A stretch of DNA of 64,000 nt, taken from positions 73,690 to 137,689 of the forward strand of contig JBBPIG010000005.1 of assembly GCA_038040445.1 (NCBI GenBank). Direction: 5' to 3'. Both the position numbers and the translations under genes were made by a program. Below are positions 36,679 to 45,958 of the stretch, in pieces. Source of the DNA: Acidobacteriota bacterium (GTDB lineage Bacteria; Acidobacteriota; Blastocatellia; UBA7656). Positions within the stretch are counted from its first letter, which is position 1. Every line of letters starts with the position of its first letter. Under the pieces are notes generated by a model. The model ran no database searches and was not told the origin of the DNA. It saw nothing but the letters and a program-made list of their open reading frames with translations.

Positions 36679-37560
36679 TCACGACAACCCGCCACCGTGA
36701 GATCCCAAATCCCCGGAGCCACAGAGAGGCGTCGGAGCGCCCCTTCCGGGTCTGGACCTTCTAAAAGGCGCAGCGTTATGGTGGTGAGGGTCGTGCGGAT
36801 GCTCCGCATCAGTTCTTTCTGCTGCGGCCCTTGAAAGGACGAAGCTATATCGCTTCTCCGGTGGAACATCGGAAAAAACCGCGTCATAGTACATCTCAAA
36901 GTGCGAATGCTCGCTCGAATCCGATTCGTCGGGAAGGTTTAAAAGGGAAATAGTGACTGACTCTTCACCGATCGGGATGCGAAAAATGACGTCTCCAGTA
37001 TCAAGGTTCATCAAACGAATAGATTCACCCGGCTGAGCGTCAAGCTCAACGGACATTTCGTCATTAGCCACACCAAAGGGTACGGAAGTCCCACCGTTCA
37101 GGACCCGCTTGCACGGTTCTGTGAGCGAGGAGCAATAAACAGTCCCATTCATAATATCGATTATTGGATCCAACACTCCAGGGTCGAGCGGCATAGGTCT
37201 CAGGTGAGCCGGCAAATCTCTCACACTCTCGAAATCTATCACCCACCGAGCGTCGAGCGCCTCGGGGCTGCCCGACGACTCAGGTGGCTTCAGACGATTT
37301 GGCGGTGATGGGCTGAAGTATCGCGTTGCATTTGGTTCGGTCCCTTCGACTTCGAGGCGCCAGAATCGCCCTCCGTCATGCGATGTGACTTCGGTCCGCG
37401 TGGTGTGACTCTCCCCAATGATCTCGTACACAACGCTAAATGTGTGCGAGCTTTCTGGTACTGCTCCAATCTGGTAAATTTTCCGGTCCTCGTCGTAGTA
37501 GCACACTATCAATCCATCAATTTGGACTTGCACTTTGCCTCTGCCAGGTACTTTCGACAT
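36679..37560 (-). CDS. Protein of unknown function with His-rich tail
   Basis: 293 residues from an ATG with AAAGGAGA. The sequence is beta-rich throughout (GKVQVQIDGLIVCYYDED, VVYEIIGESHTT, RLMNLDTGDVIFRIPIGE), without transmembrane segment or signal peptide. The C terminus has HPHDPHHHN, then an Arg/Pro/Gly-rich end. No family recognised. Located between the CHAT gene and the papain-like protease, 69 and ~75 bp away; it could be a substrate or adaptor for either, as an inference from position only. Confidence 0.65.
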   Translation of the reverse strand: MSKVPGRGKVQVQIDGLIVCYYDEDRKIYQIGAVPESSHTFSVVYEIIGESHTTRTEVTSHDGGRFWRLEVEGTEPNATRYFSPSPPNRLKPPESSGSPEALDARWVIDFESVRDLPAHLRPMPLDPGVLDPIIDIMNGTVYCSSLTEPCKRVLNGGTSVPFGVANDEMSVELDAQPGESIRLMNLDTGDVIFRIPIGEESVTISLLNLPDESDSSEHSHFEMYYDAVFSDVPPEKRYSFVLSRAAAERTDAEHPHDPHHHNAAPFRRSRPGRGAPTPLCGSGDLGSHGGGLS

Positions 37561-37629
37561 AGCTATCTCCTTTGGTTAGAGTTCAGCCACCTTTTCCACG
37601 ACCCAAGCGAGGGTCTATACTTCGCAACC

Positions 37630-40600
37630 TCAAAAGCTCGCCTGACCGCCGGTCAGTTGAAAGGCCGCCCAGTAATACGGATGGCGGTAAGTCACGTCGG
37701 ATCCTTCAAGCATCCCTAGCTTCGCGCTGCGAAGCGCGCCTGCGGTTGGCTGTTGATGTTCCTTGCGATTCTGGTGGAACCTGATCATTAAATCTGCTGA
37801 AGCTTCAGAATCCACCGGCCAAAGACTTCCAACTACAAGTGGAACCTTTGCCGCCAGGAACGCCCGCGCCAAGCCGATCATTCCCTCGCCGCGATAGTAC
37901 TGTTCTCCCGCGGTACTGCACGCTGACAACACCACCAAGCGTATTCGTCGCAGCGTCAACCCGCAGATGTCAATCGCGCGCAGTTCTCCGTCTCGGCCGG
38001 CCACTCCGTCACCTGTCGGCTTAGCCAATACCAGGCTGGATCTCATCGGAGACCGTTCATCGATCACGCAGTGCAGAGCAAAGTGCGCCACATCAACGTG
38101 CGTTAGCGCCTCTCTGATTGCCGGCTTCTTTGCCGCCGCGCCGACAAGCGGGCGGCCTCCGTAGAAGGCGGCGACTTTCTCGGCCTCTCGAACCGCCGAA
38201 TCCATCCGCTTGAGCTCCGGAAACGCGGTTTCGTCAAAACTCGGATCTCCCACGCTAAGTATTCGCTCGTCCGGCGATTCGACCTTATTCTCTGCGGCCA
38301 GCTCGGAGCACAGTACGAAAAGCGACGCGCTTGGGACTGGAGTAACTTCATAGTCTTTGATCAGAAACCTGCCGCTTGGCGAGACCAGTGCATCCCAAGG
38401 CACTCGATTGAGAATCTTGTCAGGAACTATGATTAACCTATCACAATCGCCGAGGAATTCCTCGATTGGTTTTATGAGACCGGCAAAGAGTTCGCGCGCA
38501 AGGCGCTCGGTTTCCGTGGGGTCTTCCATGACTGGGTTCTGTAGATTCGAAAGGAACCTGGTCACTTTGGCCGAGAGAGTTATGGCCGATTCGGGAACCG
38601 CCTTTGAGCGGAGCCCTTCTCCTGAGACGACCCAGATTATTAGCTTGTTATCCAGCACGGCATATTCGAGCAGCCGTGCGTTCCGCGGCACGTGCTTTTG
38701 AATTGAGCTCAACTCAAGTGGCTGCCCCGCCGCGTCCAGCAAGACTTCTAAGCGGTCGGAGCGCTCAATGACCGTTGCCGTGCCGGTCATCGAGTCCAGA
38801 AGCGATCGGGCTCGCGAGTCCTCGGCGTATTCGAAGGCTTTTTGCTCATCGTTCATCAGCGAGTATGCCAAATCAATGCCAAGATCAAAGGCACTTTGCT
38901 CAACGTCGAAGAAGCTATCGCGATTGTCCTCCTCGCTAATCCTTGAGCGGTGTTGGTCCATAAACTTAACGACTCTGTCCCATTGGCTCTGTGCGGCAGG
39001 TACGTCCGCCATAGCAATGCAGCACGCGAGCCGCCCTTTGTACGCCTGGTAGAGATGGGTCGGAAAATCAAGGCGGTTGACTTCGTGCGATTCGATGGCG
39101 CTTTCGTACTTCTGGCGCGCCTCGCTCGATTGCCCGCGCTCCATTAGCAGGTGCCCCATCTGGATGTCGGCATAGGCCGTCATCAGGTGTCCCAGGTACT
39201 CACCAAGGTGCGCCGCCGCCTCGTTGTGTGACTCCTGAATTGCGCCAAGCGCTTCGTTGTAACGCTTCAGCCTGGAATACATGGTTCCGAGGTGGGACAG
39301 CGAGTATGAAACCGTTACGAACCCCCCCGCTTGCGCATACACTAGTGCTTCGGTCTGGTAATCGATTCCAGCCACGGGATAGCCAAAAGAAAAAAGAGCC
39401 GCCGCCAGAATCTCGTACTGCCGCCAGCGCGACAATGGTGCAATCCGCGAGTCAGAAAGAAGAGGCTGAATAGCGGCTATCTCCCGAAAACACGCGGTTC
39501 TATTGCCAAGGATCCGATAGTACTCGACCGCTGCGCCAAGAGTGTTGGAAACAAGGGAGTAATCGCCGAGCCGCTCCGCTACGACTTGAGCCTCCTTTTC
39601 CCTTTCGAGCGCCTCCGAGTAGTAACCCATCTTGAACGAGACACTAGCCGACACATGAAGAGCACGAGCGCGCAACCATTCGTACCCGTCCGCTTCGCAC
39701 GTGCGCAGCAGTTCGTCAACAAGCGATTGGCTTTGGCGAGTCCGTCCCAACTCCCAAAAGTGCAATGCCAGCCAACACCTCTCGAGTCGAGAACTGCACT
39801 GGTCGCCAATCTCCGAAAAAATTTGGCTAGCTTGCTTCCGCAGCCGGACTGCGTTTTCCACACTACCTCGCCTATAAGCTTCCTCAGCCCGACTATTCAA
39901 TTGAAGCGCCCGACTCGCCTCTGCGAGTTGATGTGGACGCGCATCGCGATAGAACCGAACCAAGTCACTCGTAAACTTGTCGCCCGTGAGTCTTTCGTCA
40001 AGCTCACCGGCTTTTGCCAACGCTTCAAGCCGGCTGCCCGTGTTACCTTTCCGACTCTTCGAATCGTTTAGAAAAACCCCTAATAACCCGAACCACAGTT
40101 TTTCTCGATTCGCGCAGAAGAGTTCCCGAGTCTCATCCGAACGTCCCTCCATATCGGCTTCCAAGAAACGTCGCACCAGATCCTGCCCGCGCTGGGAGAT
40201 CTTGTTCCGGTCTTCTTCCAGCCGAGCGATATGACGGCGAGCCTCTTCAGCACAGGGACTTGTTGAATCTCTTTCAATATAAGCGCGCCAGTCCTCTAAT
40301 GCTCGATCCGGCAGTCTCAATTGCTCGCGCAGCAAAGCTCGATTGAACAACGCTTCGTCGAGTTTGAGATCGAGCGATAGTGCGCGATCGAAGTGCTCCA
40401 ATGCCTGCGAGAAGGCCTCAGCGCTTCGGCCGTCCTTATCGTTGGGGCCAAAGGAGCGACCCTTCTCGAGAAGCGCCGCCCCATAATCGCTATGAACTTG
40501 CGCGTTGGTTGCGTCAGCTTTCAACGCCTCGTTAAACTCATCAATAGCCTGATCGAAGCTTCTTTTGGCTAGGTACAATCGCCCAAGTGCGTGGTGCCCC

Positions 40601-41268
40601 GTTGGCGTCGGATGCTCTGCCACTTCATTTAGCAGAATTATCTCTGCGCGGCTTAGCGAAACAGAATCGACCCGTGCCGGGACCGCGCTTCGAGTGAGAT
40701 TAAACGGCGCGCGACCTAACCCCGTGATACGCGCTTCGACCGGGCGCTCGTCGCGGAAGGCCTGAGCGAGAGCTGCAATGCCTTTTTGCACTTCCGACTG
40801 ATAGAACACCACCCGCCAGATCCCAAGCCCGAGGCCGAGCACGATCACAGCAGCAGCAGCCATCCTCAAATATGGGGACGAGAACGCTCGATTCCACCCT
40901 GTGACATGGGGGATGACCGATGACGGACCAGCGCTAATTCGAGATGACGGTTTCGCTGTCGCGAGTTCCGCACCCGGCGCTTCTGCTGCTGCTTCCGTTG
41001 TGACATATCTTTTCAAGGCCATCGCGAAACTCAGTTTCCGCCGCCGGTCCGGCGTCGACATGAAGAAACTATCAAACCTGCCGCGCTCGTCTCTCGAAAG
41101 CGTGCCGTCGACGTAGTCTTCTATCAACTCGTCCTCAGCTACCTGAAGCAGGTCGAATAGCTCACCGCCGGCCATCAACCTCTCTTCAAGCGCCTGTTGC
41201 TCCGCTTCCTCCAACTCGCCAAGCAGATACTTCCTCAGATGTCGCTCATCGTTGCCTTCTTGATTCAT
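37630..41268 (-). CDS. Membrane TPR-CHAT protease with anti-sigma-like N terminus
   Basis: 1212 residues. Residues 1-90 (HLRKYLLGELEEAEQQALEE) resemble the helical anti-sigma domain fused in many sigma-linked proteins, but lack the HxxxCxxC zinc ligands. A transmembrane helix spans about 134-157 (YLRMAAAAVIVLGLGLGIW). A long TPR region follows (GHHALGRLYLAKRSFDQAI and many more). The last ~300 residues are a CHAT caspase-like domain with the catalytic His in HVDVAHFALHC and Cys in LVVLSACSTAGEQYY. So the cytoplasmic N terminus could hold the sigma factor while TPR and protease face the other side. It directly follows the ECF sigma gene (40 bp). Confidence 0.92.
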   Translation of the reverse strand: MNQEGNDERHLRKYLLGELEEAEQQALEERLMAGGELFDLLQVAEDELIEDYVDGTLSRDERGRFDSFFMSTPDRRRKLSFAMALKRYVTTEAAAEAPGAELATAKPSSRISAGPSSVIPHVTGWNRAFSSPYLRMAAAAVIVLGLGLGIWRVVFYQSEVQKGIAALAQAFRDERPVEARITGLGRAPFNLTRSAVPARVDSVSLSRAEIILLNEVAEHPTPTGHHALGRLYLAKRSFDQAIDEFNEALKADATNAQVHSDYGAALLEKGRSFGPNDKDGRSAEAFSQALEHFDRALSLDLKLDEALFNRALLREQLRLPDRALEDWRAYIERDSTSPCAEEARRHIARLEEDRNKISQRGQDLVRRFLEADMEGRSDETRELFCANREKLWFGLLGVFLNDSKSRKGNTGSRLEALAKAGELDERLTGDKFTSDLVRFYRDARPHQLAEASRALQLNSRAEEAYRRGSVENAVRLRKQASQIFSEIGDQCSSRLERCWLALHFWELGRTRQSQSLVDELLRTCEADGYEWLRARALHVSASVSFKMGYYSEALEREKEAQVVAERLGDYSLVSNTLGAAVEYYRILGNRTACFREIAAIQPLLSDSRIAPLSRWRQYEILAAALFSFGYPVAGIDYQTEALVYAQAGGFVTVSYSLSHLGTMYSRLKRYNEALGAIQESHNEAAAHLGEYLGHLMTAYADIQMGHLLMERGQSSEARQKYESAIESHEVNRLDFPTHLYQAYKGRLACCIAMADVPAAQSQWDRVVKFMDQHRSRISEEDNRDSFFDVEQSAFDLGIDLAYSLMNDEQKAFEYAEDSRARSLLDSMTGTATVIERSDRLEVLLDAAGQPLELSSIQKHVPRNARLLEYAVLDNKLIIWVVSGEGLRSKAVPESAITLSAKVTRFLSNLQNPVMEDPTETERLARELFAGLIKPIEEFLGDCDRLIIVPDKILNRVPWDALVSPSGRFLIKDYEVTPVPSASLFVLCSELAAENKVESPDERILSVGDPSFDETAFPELKRMDSAVREAEKVAAFYGGRPLVGAAAKKPAIREALTHVDVAHFALHCVIDERSPMRSSLVLAKPTGDGVAGRDGELRAIDICGLTLRRIRLVVLSACSTAGEQYYRGEGMIGLARAFLAAKVPLVVGSLWPVDSEASADLMIRFHQNRKEHQQPTAGALRSAKLGMLEGSDVTYRHPYYWAAFQLTGGQASF

Positions 41269-41308
41269 TACTTCGCCGCTCTCTGCTGCCGCAGGAACCG
41301 CTCACTTA

Positions 41309-41896
41309 CTAATGAACGATTCCTCGAAATGTTTCATTCGCGATGGCTCCCGCAAGGCAGTTTTCAACACACTCTTGCAGGTCTGCTCTGATCCGGTGCG
41401 CTCGTATCCGCAACGCGTTGACCGCAATTCCCAGCTTTTCAGCCAGTTCTTTTCTGTGAACGATCTTCGCGTGTCTTTCTTCCTTGTAATACTCGAGTAT
41501 CAATTCGCGATTCTCCGCCGTAAGCTGATTCATGCAAGAATCAAGACAGCCGTACTCCTGCTCTTTCTGTTCGGGCGAATCAGGAGCTGGAGGAGGAAGC
41601 GGATGCGGTACGCGGCTAACCTTTAACCATTCATGATGAACCTTGCGGACTACACCGTAAAAGTAGATCGCGGGATCTCCGATGTATGAGTCCGCGAGCC
41701 CCGGCATTTTCCCGATGACCCGGTTGATCGTCTCATCGGCTAACTCCTCACCCGCTGTGCATCCGCGGCAGACGAGGATCCTTATGAGCCGGCGACGAAT
41801 CTCCTCGTATTTCATTCCGGCCGCCTCGCGATTTGGATCAAGCCAGGTGAGAAACTTCTCGAAGGCTTCCGGACTGATGTTCATCTCCTTTCGCAT
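41309..41896 (-). CDS. ECF-type sigma-70 family sigma factor
   Basis: 195 residues from the inner ATG (MRKEMNISPEAF) with AGGA upstream; a longer upstream reading has no site. Region 2 is at the N-terminal half (RRRLIRILVCRGCTAGEELADE) and region 4 at the C-terminal half (LTAENRELILEYYKEER, then ELAEKLGIAVNALRIRAHRI helix-turn-helix). It lacks sigma 3, as ECF factors do. It should direct RNA polymerase to a small set of promoters, probably including its own. First gene of the series and immediately before the CHAT gene, its likely regulator. Two Cys near 20 and several at the C terminus are unusual. Confidence 0.9.
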   Translation of the reverse strand: MRKEMNISPEAFEKFLTWLDPNREAAGMKYEEIRRRLIRILVCRGCTAGEELADETINRVIGKMPGLADSYIGDPAIYFYGVVRKVHHEWLKVSRVPHPLPPPAPDSPEQKEQEYGCLDSCMNQLTAENRELILEYYKEERHAKIVHRKELAEKLGIAVNALRIRAHRIRADLQECVENCLAGAIANETFRGIVH

Positions 41897-42291
41897 TCGA
41901 ATCCTGCCGTGCTTTTCGTGGGTGGTGAAAGCGTGAATGCCACAGGGAGTTCGCTTCCTGCCCAAGCGCCCGGCCTTCATTGCCCTTCACAAGGAGTGGA
42001 AGAGGTCACTCATTTGACAACCTGATCGGCGCTCAATGTATCACGACGCAACAGTCACGACAAACTTGTTTTTGTTGCGGCGATGGCAGTGATTGCAAGG
42101 CTTCGATTGTTACGGCAGGTTGCCGGTCCGTGCTGATCTTAAGAGCTTGGTTGCTTGACCAATCATCAGTGCCTTCGCCGACCTTGTTCGGGAAGACGCC
42201 GCTGACGCCAGTCTGTGGAAGAAACCAGTCAGCACCCGCGTCTAATAGGCCAAAGAAGGTCACAGATTCGAAGAAGAAAAGAGGTAAGGCG
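41897..42291. promoter_or_regulatory. Divergent control region, candidate plus-strand promoter
   Basis: Holds a TTGACA (42014-42019) followed after 17 bp by TGTATC, a candidate promoter for the plus-strand NHL-like gene; the -10 match is poor. The sigma operon promoter should also lie here but was not picked out. No other feature. Confidence 0.35.
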
Positions 42292-43218
42292 ATGAACAAG
42301 GCCCTGTTGACTGCGGTACTCCTGATCCTGTTATTCACTCTAGTCATAGCGCCCGCATTCGGGCATCCCGGTTCCGGCATCGCCGTCGATCGCCAGGGTA
42401 ACGTCTATTTCGTAGACACCGGGCGCGGCGTCTGGAAAGTCGATAAGCGTGGCCAGCTCACGCTACAAGGAGGTTCGGCCTTCCACTGGATGGCAATCGA
42501 CTTTAACGGCCGGCTGGCAAAGACGCGGTGGCCGGGGCATAGCGAACCTTCTGCTGAGATCGAACGTGTTGGTGTCAACCCAACCTTGATTCTCTCAAGC
42601 GATTTCCCAGTGACCGTGGGGCGGGACGGCGCCCTGTACTACCCCGAGCTTGGGAGCGATCAACGAGTGCAGGTAATGCGGCTGACGCCAGCCGGGGATC
42701 GCAGCGTGCTCGCCACACTTCCAGCGGTGTCGGATGGCAGCGCGCTCCGGTGGCTCAACGGCATTGCTGCCGGCCCGGACGGCTCGATTTACTATAGCGA
42801 GAATACCGCGGTCAGGCGCATCAGCCCGCAGGGCGCAGTCTCCACGATAGCCAGCAAGATTGCCGTGCCGGACTGCGCACAGATCCCGGGCGCGACCCCA
42901 AACCTTGGTGTGTTCTTGCGCGGCCTCGACGTCGCGCGGGATGGCACGATTTACGTCGCCGCCAGCGGTTGCGGAGCGCTGCTCCGCATAACGACTCGCG
43001 GAAAGGTTACCCCTGTTCTTCGAACGACGAGCCCCTGGTCACCTACGGGAGTGGCTGTTACGCCAAGTTATGTATACGTCCTCGAGTATCTGCACACTGC
43101 GTCGGACGACAGGCGGGAATGGACACCCCGGGTCAGGAGATTGTCGCCAGACGGCACCGTGGTGGTGTTGGCGACCGTCGAGCGACCTCGTTCCACAGGA
43201 CCATCGAGAATGAAATAA
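42292..43218 (+). CDS. Secreted NHL/SMP-30-like beta-propeller protein
   Basis: 308 residues from an ATG with GAGGTAAGG. The signal peptide is MNKALLTAVLLILLFTLVIA then PAFGHPG. The rest is a series of propeller blades with NHL-like endings (GIAVDRQGNVYFVDTGRGVW, GIAAGPDGSIYYSENTAVRR, GLDVARDGTIYVAASGCG). Such proteins bind ligands or act as lactonase-like hydrolases; no catalytic residues could be assigned. The upstream open frame extends 104 codons earlier but without a signal or ribosome site. Divergent from the sigma/CHAT series. Confidence 0.85.
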   Translation: MNKALLTAVLLILLFTLVIAPAFGHPGSGIAVDRQGNVYFVDTGRGVWKVDKRGQLTLQGGSAFHWMAIDFNGRLAKTRWPGHSEPSAEIERVGVNPTLILSSDFPVTVGRDGALYYPELGSDQRVQVMRLTPAGDRSVLATLPAVSDGSALRWLNGIAAGPDGSIYYSENTAVRRISPQGAVSTIASKIAVPDCAQIPGATPNLGVFLRGLDVARDGTIYVAASGCGALLRITTRGKVTPVLRTTSPWSPTGVAVTPSYVYVLEYLHTASDDRREWTPRVRRLSPDGTVVVLATVERPRSTGPSRMK

Positions 43219-43388
43219 CTCGCGAAGCGGGTGGCGGCCTAGAGCCACGGGTGAGTCCTCGAACCCGTGGATTCACGCGAACGCATGACCAACCCGCGAA
43301 GCGGGTGGCGGCCTAAAGCCACGGGTGAGTCCGCGAACCCGTGAATTCACACGAAGGCATGACTAACCCGCAAAGCGGGTGGCGGCCC
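43218..43388. repeat. 74-bp tandem palindromic repeat
   Basis: Units begin at 43218, 43292 and 43366 (the third is partial). Each has a stem ACCCGC GAA GCGGGT and a second stem from CGGGT...ACCCG. Unit 1 overlaps the last codons of the NHL-like gene. Copies differ at few positions. Confidence 0.85.
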
Positions 43389-43424
43389 ATCCCGTTAAAG
43401 CTAAGACGACATGGGCTGTGAGAT

Positions 43425-43443
43425 GCAATCCCGTTGGGATTGC
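43425..43443. terminator. Small hairpin near the qNOR stop
   Basis: Perfect 8-bp stem GCAATCCC / GGGATTGC around GTT, 23 bases past the stop of the nitric oxide reductase gene. No U-run on either strand. Confidence 0.45.
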
Positions 43444-43465
43444 CCTTAACAAAAACATTCATCCA

Positions 43466-45730
43466 TTACGCCGCGACTGCAACCTTCGCAGGCGACTTGC
43501 CTGAAGAGTCCTCTCTCGGCTTGAGCGAATACCCCAGCTTCAGCCCGAAGATGAACAGCACAAACACGATTGCCCCGATCGCGAACAACGTGTCGCCCGG
43601 CACTCGAAGCCACCGAAGCGTCGCCATCAGCGGCGTTCCCATAAACTCCGGGCTCCTCGCATACCAATAGCTCTGGTTTACCGAGGCCCACGTTTGCAAC
43701 AACCCGACCGGCAGCAGGCTCAACAGGATCATCAGCGCCAGCCCGATGTTCATCGACCAGAAAGAAAACTTCAGCAGCCCTTCCTTCCATTCGCGGTCGG
43801 CCATCAAAGCCCGCATGCACATCAGCGTCAAGCCCAGCCCCAGCATCCCGTACACGCCGAACAGCGCCCCGTGCGCGTGCACCGGCGTCGTGTTGAGTCC
43901 CTGCATATAGTAGAGCGCGATCGGCGGGTTGATCATGAACCCGAACAACCCCGCGCCGACCAGATTCCAAAACGCGACCGCGATGAAGAAATAGACCGGC
44001 CACTTGTACTTCGCCACCCACGGCGCAGAGCGCGAAAGCCGCAGGTCCTTCATCGCTTGATATCCGATCAACACCAGCGGGACAACCTCGAGCGCGCTGA
44101 AAGTCGCGCCCCACGCAATCGCCGCTGTGGGCGTGCCTGAAAAGTAGAGGTGATGATTCGTGCCGATGATCCCGCCCGCAAGGTAGATCGTCGCGGCGAT
44201 CAACGAAGCCTCAGCGGCGAGCTTCGCGCGGATCAATTTCAATCTCGCAAACAGAAACGCGATCACCGTCGTGGCAAAGACCTCGAAGAAGCCTTCGACC
44301 CAGAGATGCACAACCCACCATCGCCAATATTCAACCACGCTTATGTGGGTGTTCCTGCCGTACATCAGCCCCGCGCCATAGAACAGCGCTATCGCGCCAG
44401 CCGAAAGGGTGAAGACCAGCACGAGTTGCCTGTGCTCTCCTTTTTCTTTAAGCGCGGGCGCGATCACGCGGAGCATCAGAAACAACCACAACAGGAGACC
44501 GATGAAGAGTCCCGCTTGCCATACTCGACCAAGATCGATGTACTCCCAGCCCTGATGACCCCAGTAAAAAGAGTTCGCTTCACTCAGACGATTGTGTACG
44601 CTCAGGTATTCGCCGGCCAGCGAACCTGCCACGATAATGAGCAGCGCTACGAACAGCAGATTCACCCCGAGGCGCTGCCCCTTCGGTTCCTTCCCACTGA
44701 CGAGCGGGCCGATGAACAGCCCCGCCGCCAGCCACGACGTGGCGATCCAGAACAGACCGATTTGAAGATGCCACGTTCGCGTGATGCTGTACGGAAGCCA
44801 TCGCGAGAGCGGGATTCCGTACAACCCGTCTCCTTCGACGCCGTAGTGAGCCGTCACCGCTCCCGTGAGTATCTGGATTAGAAACAGTGCGGCCACGACC
44901 ACAAAGAACTTGAGGGTTGCCTTCTGCGAGGGAGTGGCTTTCCATCCAAGAATCGGGTCGGTGGCGGGCGCCGCTTCCATCGGCTCAGTCGGTGGCTGCG
45001 CGGCGTAATACCAGACGAAAGCGCCGATGCTCGCGAGCAGCATCATGATGCTCACGCCGGTCCAGACTACTGCATCGCCGGTCGCGACGTTTCCGACGAG
45101 CGGCTCGTGAGGCCAATTGCTGGTGTAGCTGATGGTGTCGTTGGGCCGATTGGCCGCCGCGGCCCAAGCGGTCCAGAAAAAGAACGAGCTGAGCTCGCGC
45201 AGCTTCTTCGAGTCGGTCTGCGCTCCTTGTGGAATCGCGTAGCCGGTATTCCCATTGCTGAAGATGTCCGCGTAGTACGTTTGATTAGCCTCGAAGGCCT
45301 TTGCCCGCGCCGGGTCTATCGTAAGGGTATTCGTCGAAGCGTCAAACTTGTTCGTCCGAATCAACTGCTTCAACCGTTCGCGCAGCGCGGCTTGTTGTTC
45401 GGGCATCGCCGAGTCGTAGGGTGTGCCCAGTTGCGACGTTGACCATTCGTTGAGCATGAACTCGCACTCGCGGTGAAGCCAGTCGGCGGTCCAGTCCGGT
45501 GCGACGTAGCTGCCGTGTCCCCAGATGGAGCCGACCTCCATGCCGCCCATGGCTTGCCACACGCTTTGACCTTCTGAGATTTCTCCACTGCCAATTATTT
45601 GTTGGCCATCGGGAGTCACGACGCGGTCGGGGATTGGAGGCTTTTCGGTATAGATGCGAGTTCCTACCCATCCCAGCACAACAAACCCGAAGATCGTCAC
45701 TAGAATCAGTCCGGTCCATAGGCGTTTCAT
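43466..45730 (-). CDS. Quinol-dependent nitric oxide reductase
   Basis: 754 residues, the length of single-chain qNOR (NorZ type). It reduces two NO to N2O with electrons from quinol in the membrane. The N-terminal ~200 residues correspond to a periplasmic extension with a first helix (LWTGLILVTIFGFVVLGWVG). The heme-copper-oxidase-like core follows, with HLQIGLFWIATSW, the glutamate-bearing HLWVEGFFEVFAT, NHHLYFSGTP and HAHGALFGVYG giving heme and FeB His ligands. The ATG has AAGGAGAAGG about 13 bases upstream. No nitrite or nitrous oxide reductase is nearby, so it looks like NO detoxification rather than denitrification. Confidence 0.93.
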   Translation of the reverse strand: MKRLWTGLILVTIFGFVVLGWVGTRIYTEKPPIPDRVVTPDGQQIIGSGEISEGQSVWQAMGGMEVGSIWGHGSYVAPDWTADWLHRECEFMLNEWSTSQLGTPYDSAMPEQQAALRERLKQLIRTNKFDASTNTLTIDPARAKAFEANQTYYADIFSNGNTGYAIPQGAQTDSKKLRELSSFFFWTAWAAAANRPNDTISYTSNWPHEPLVGNVATGDAVVWTGVSIMMLLASIGAFVWYYAAQPPTEPMEAAPATDPILGWKATPSQKATLKFFVVVAALFLIQILTGAVTAHYGVEGDGLYGIPLSRWLPYSITRTWHLQIGLFWIATSWLAAGLFIGPLVSGKEPKGQRLGVNLLFVALLIIVAGSLAGEYLSVHNRLSEANSFYWGHQGWEYIDLGRVWQAGLFIGLLLWLFLMLRVIAPALKEKGEHRQLVLVFTLSAGAIALFYGAGLMYGRNTHISVVEYWRWWVVHLWVEGFFEVFATTVIAFLFARLKLIRAKLAAEASLIAATIYLAGGIIGTNHHLYFSGTPTAAIAWGATFSALEVVPLVLIGYQAMKDLRLSRSAPWVAKYKWPVYFFIAVAFWNLVGAGLFGFMINPPIALYYMQGLNTTPVHAHGALFGVYGMLGLGLTLMCMRALMADREWKEGLLKFSFWSMNIGLALMILLSLLPVGLLQTWASVNQSYWYARSPEFMGTPLMATLRWLRVPGDTLFAIGAIVFVLFIFGLKLGYSLKPREDSSGKSPAKVAVAA

Positions 45731-45958
45731 ATGCGCGGTTTCCTTCTCCTTTTGTGAAGTCCCGAACGGTGTCGGAGTCGTTGCTGATGCTCCAGCGCCG
45801 TTGCGTTATGCAAGGCTTCAACCAATTCAGGATGGCTATCCTACACCAAACTTCGTTCTGATTCACTTACAAAAGAAAGGGGAGTTGGACCGGGCTGCTT
45901 GACAGAGAACGGGACACATGCCTGGTGGTGTCCTATTAGAATGTTGTTGCTAGAAACC

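Noticed and set aside
41980-42291. N-terminal extension of the NHL-like protein
   Set aside because: The frame is open upstream but has no start signal, and the good ribosome site plus signal peptide fix the start at 42292.
43218-43388. CRISPR array
   Set aside because: Units are contiguous 74-bp copies that include their own palindromes; there are no unique spacers and no cas genes.
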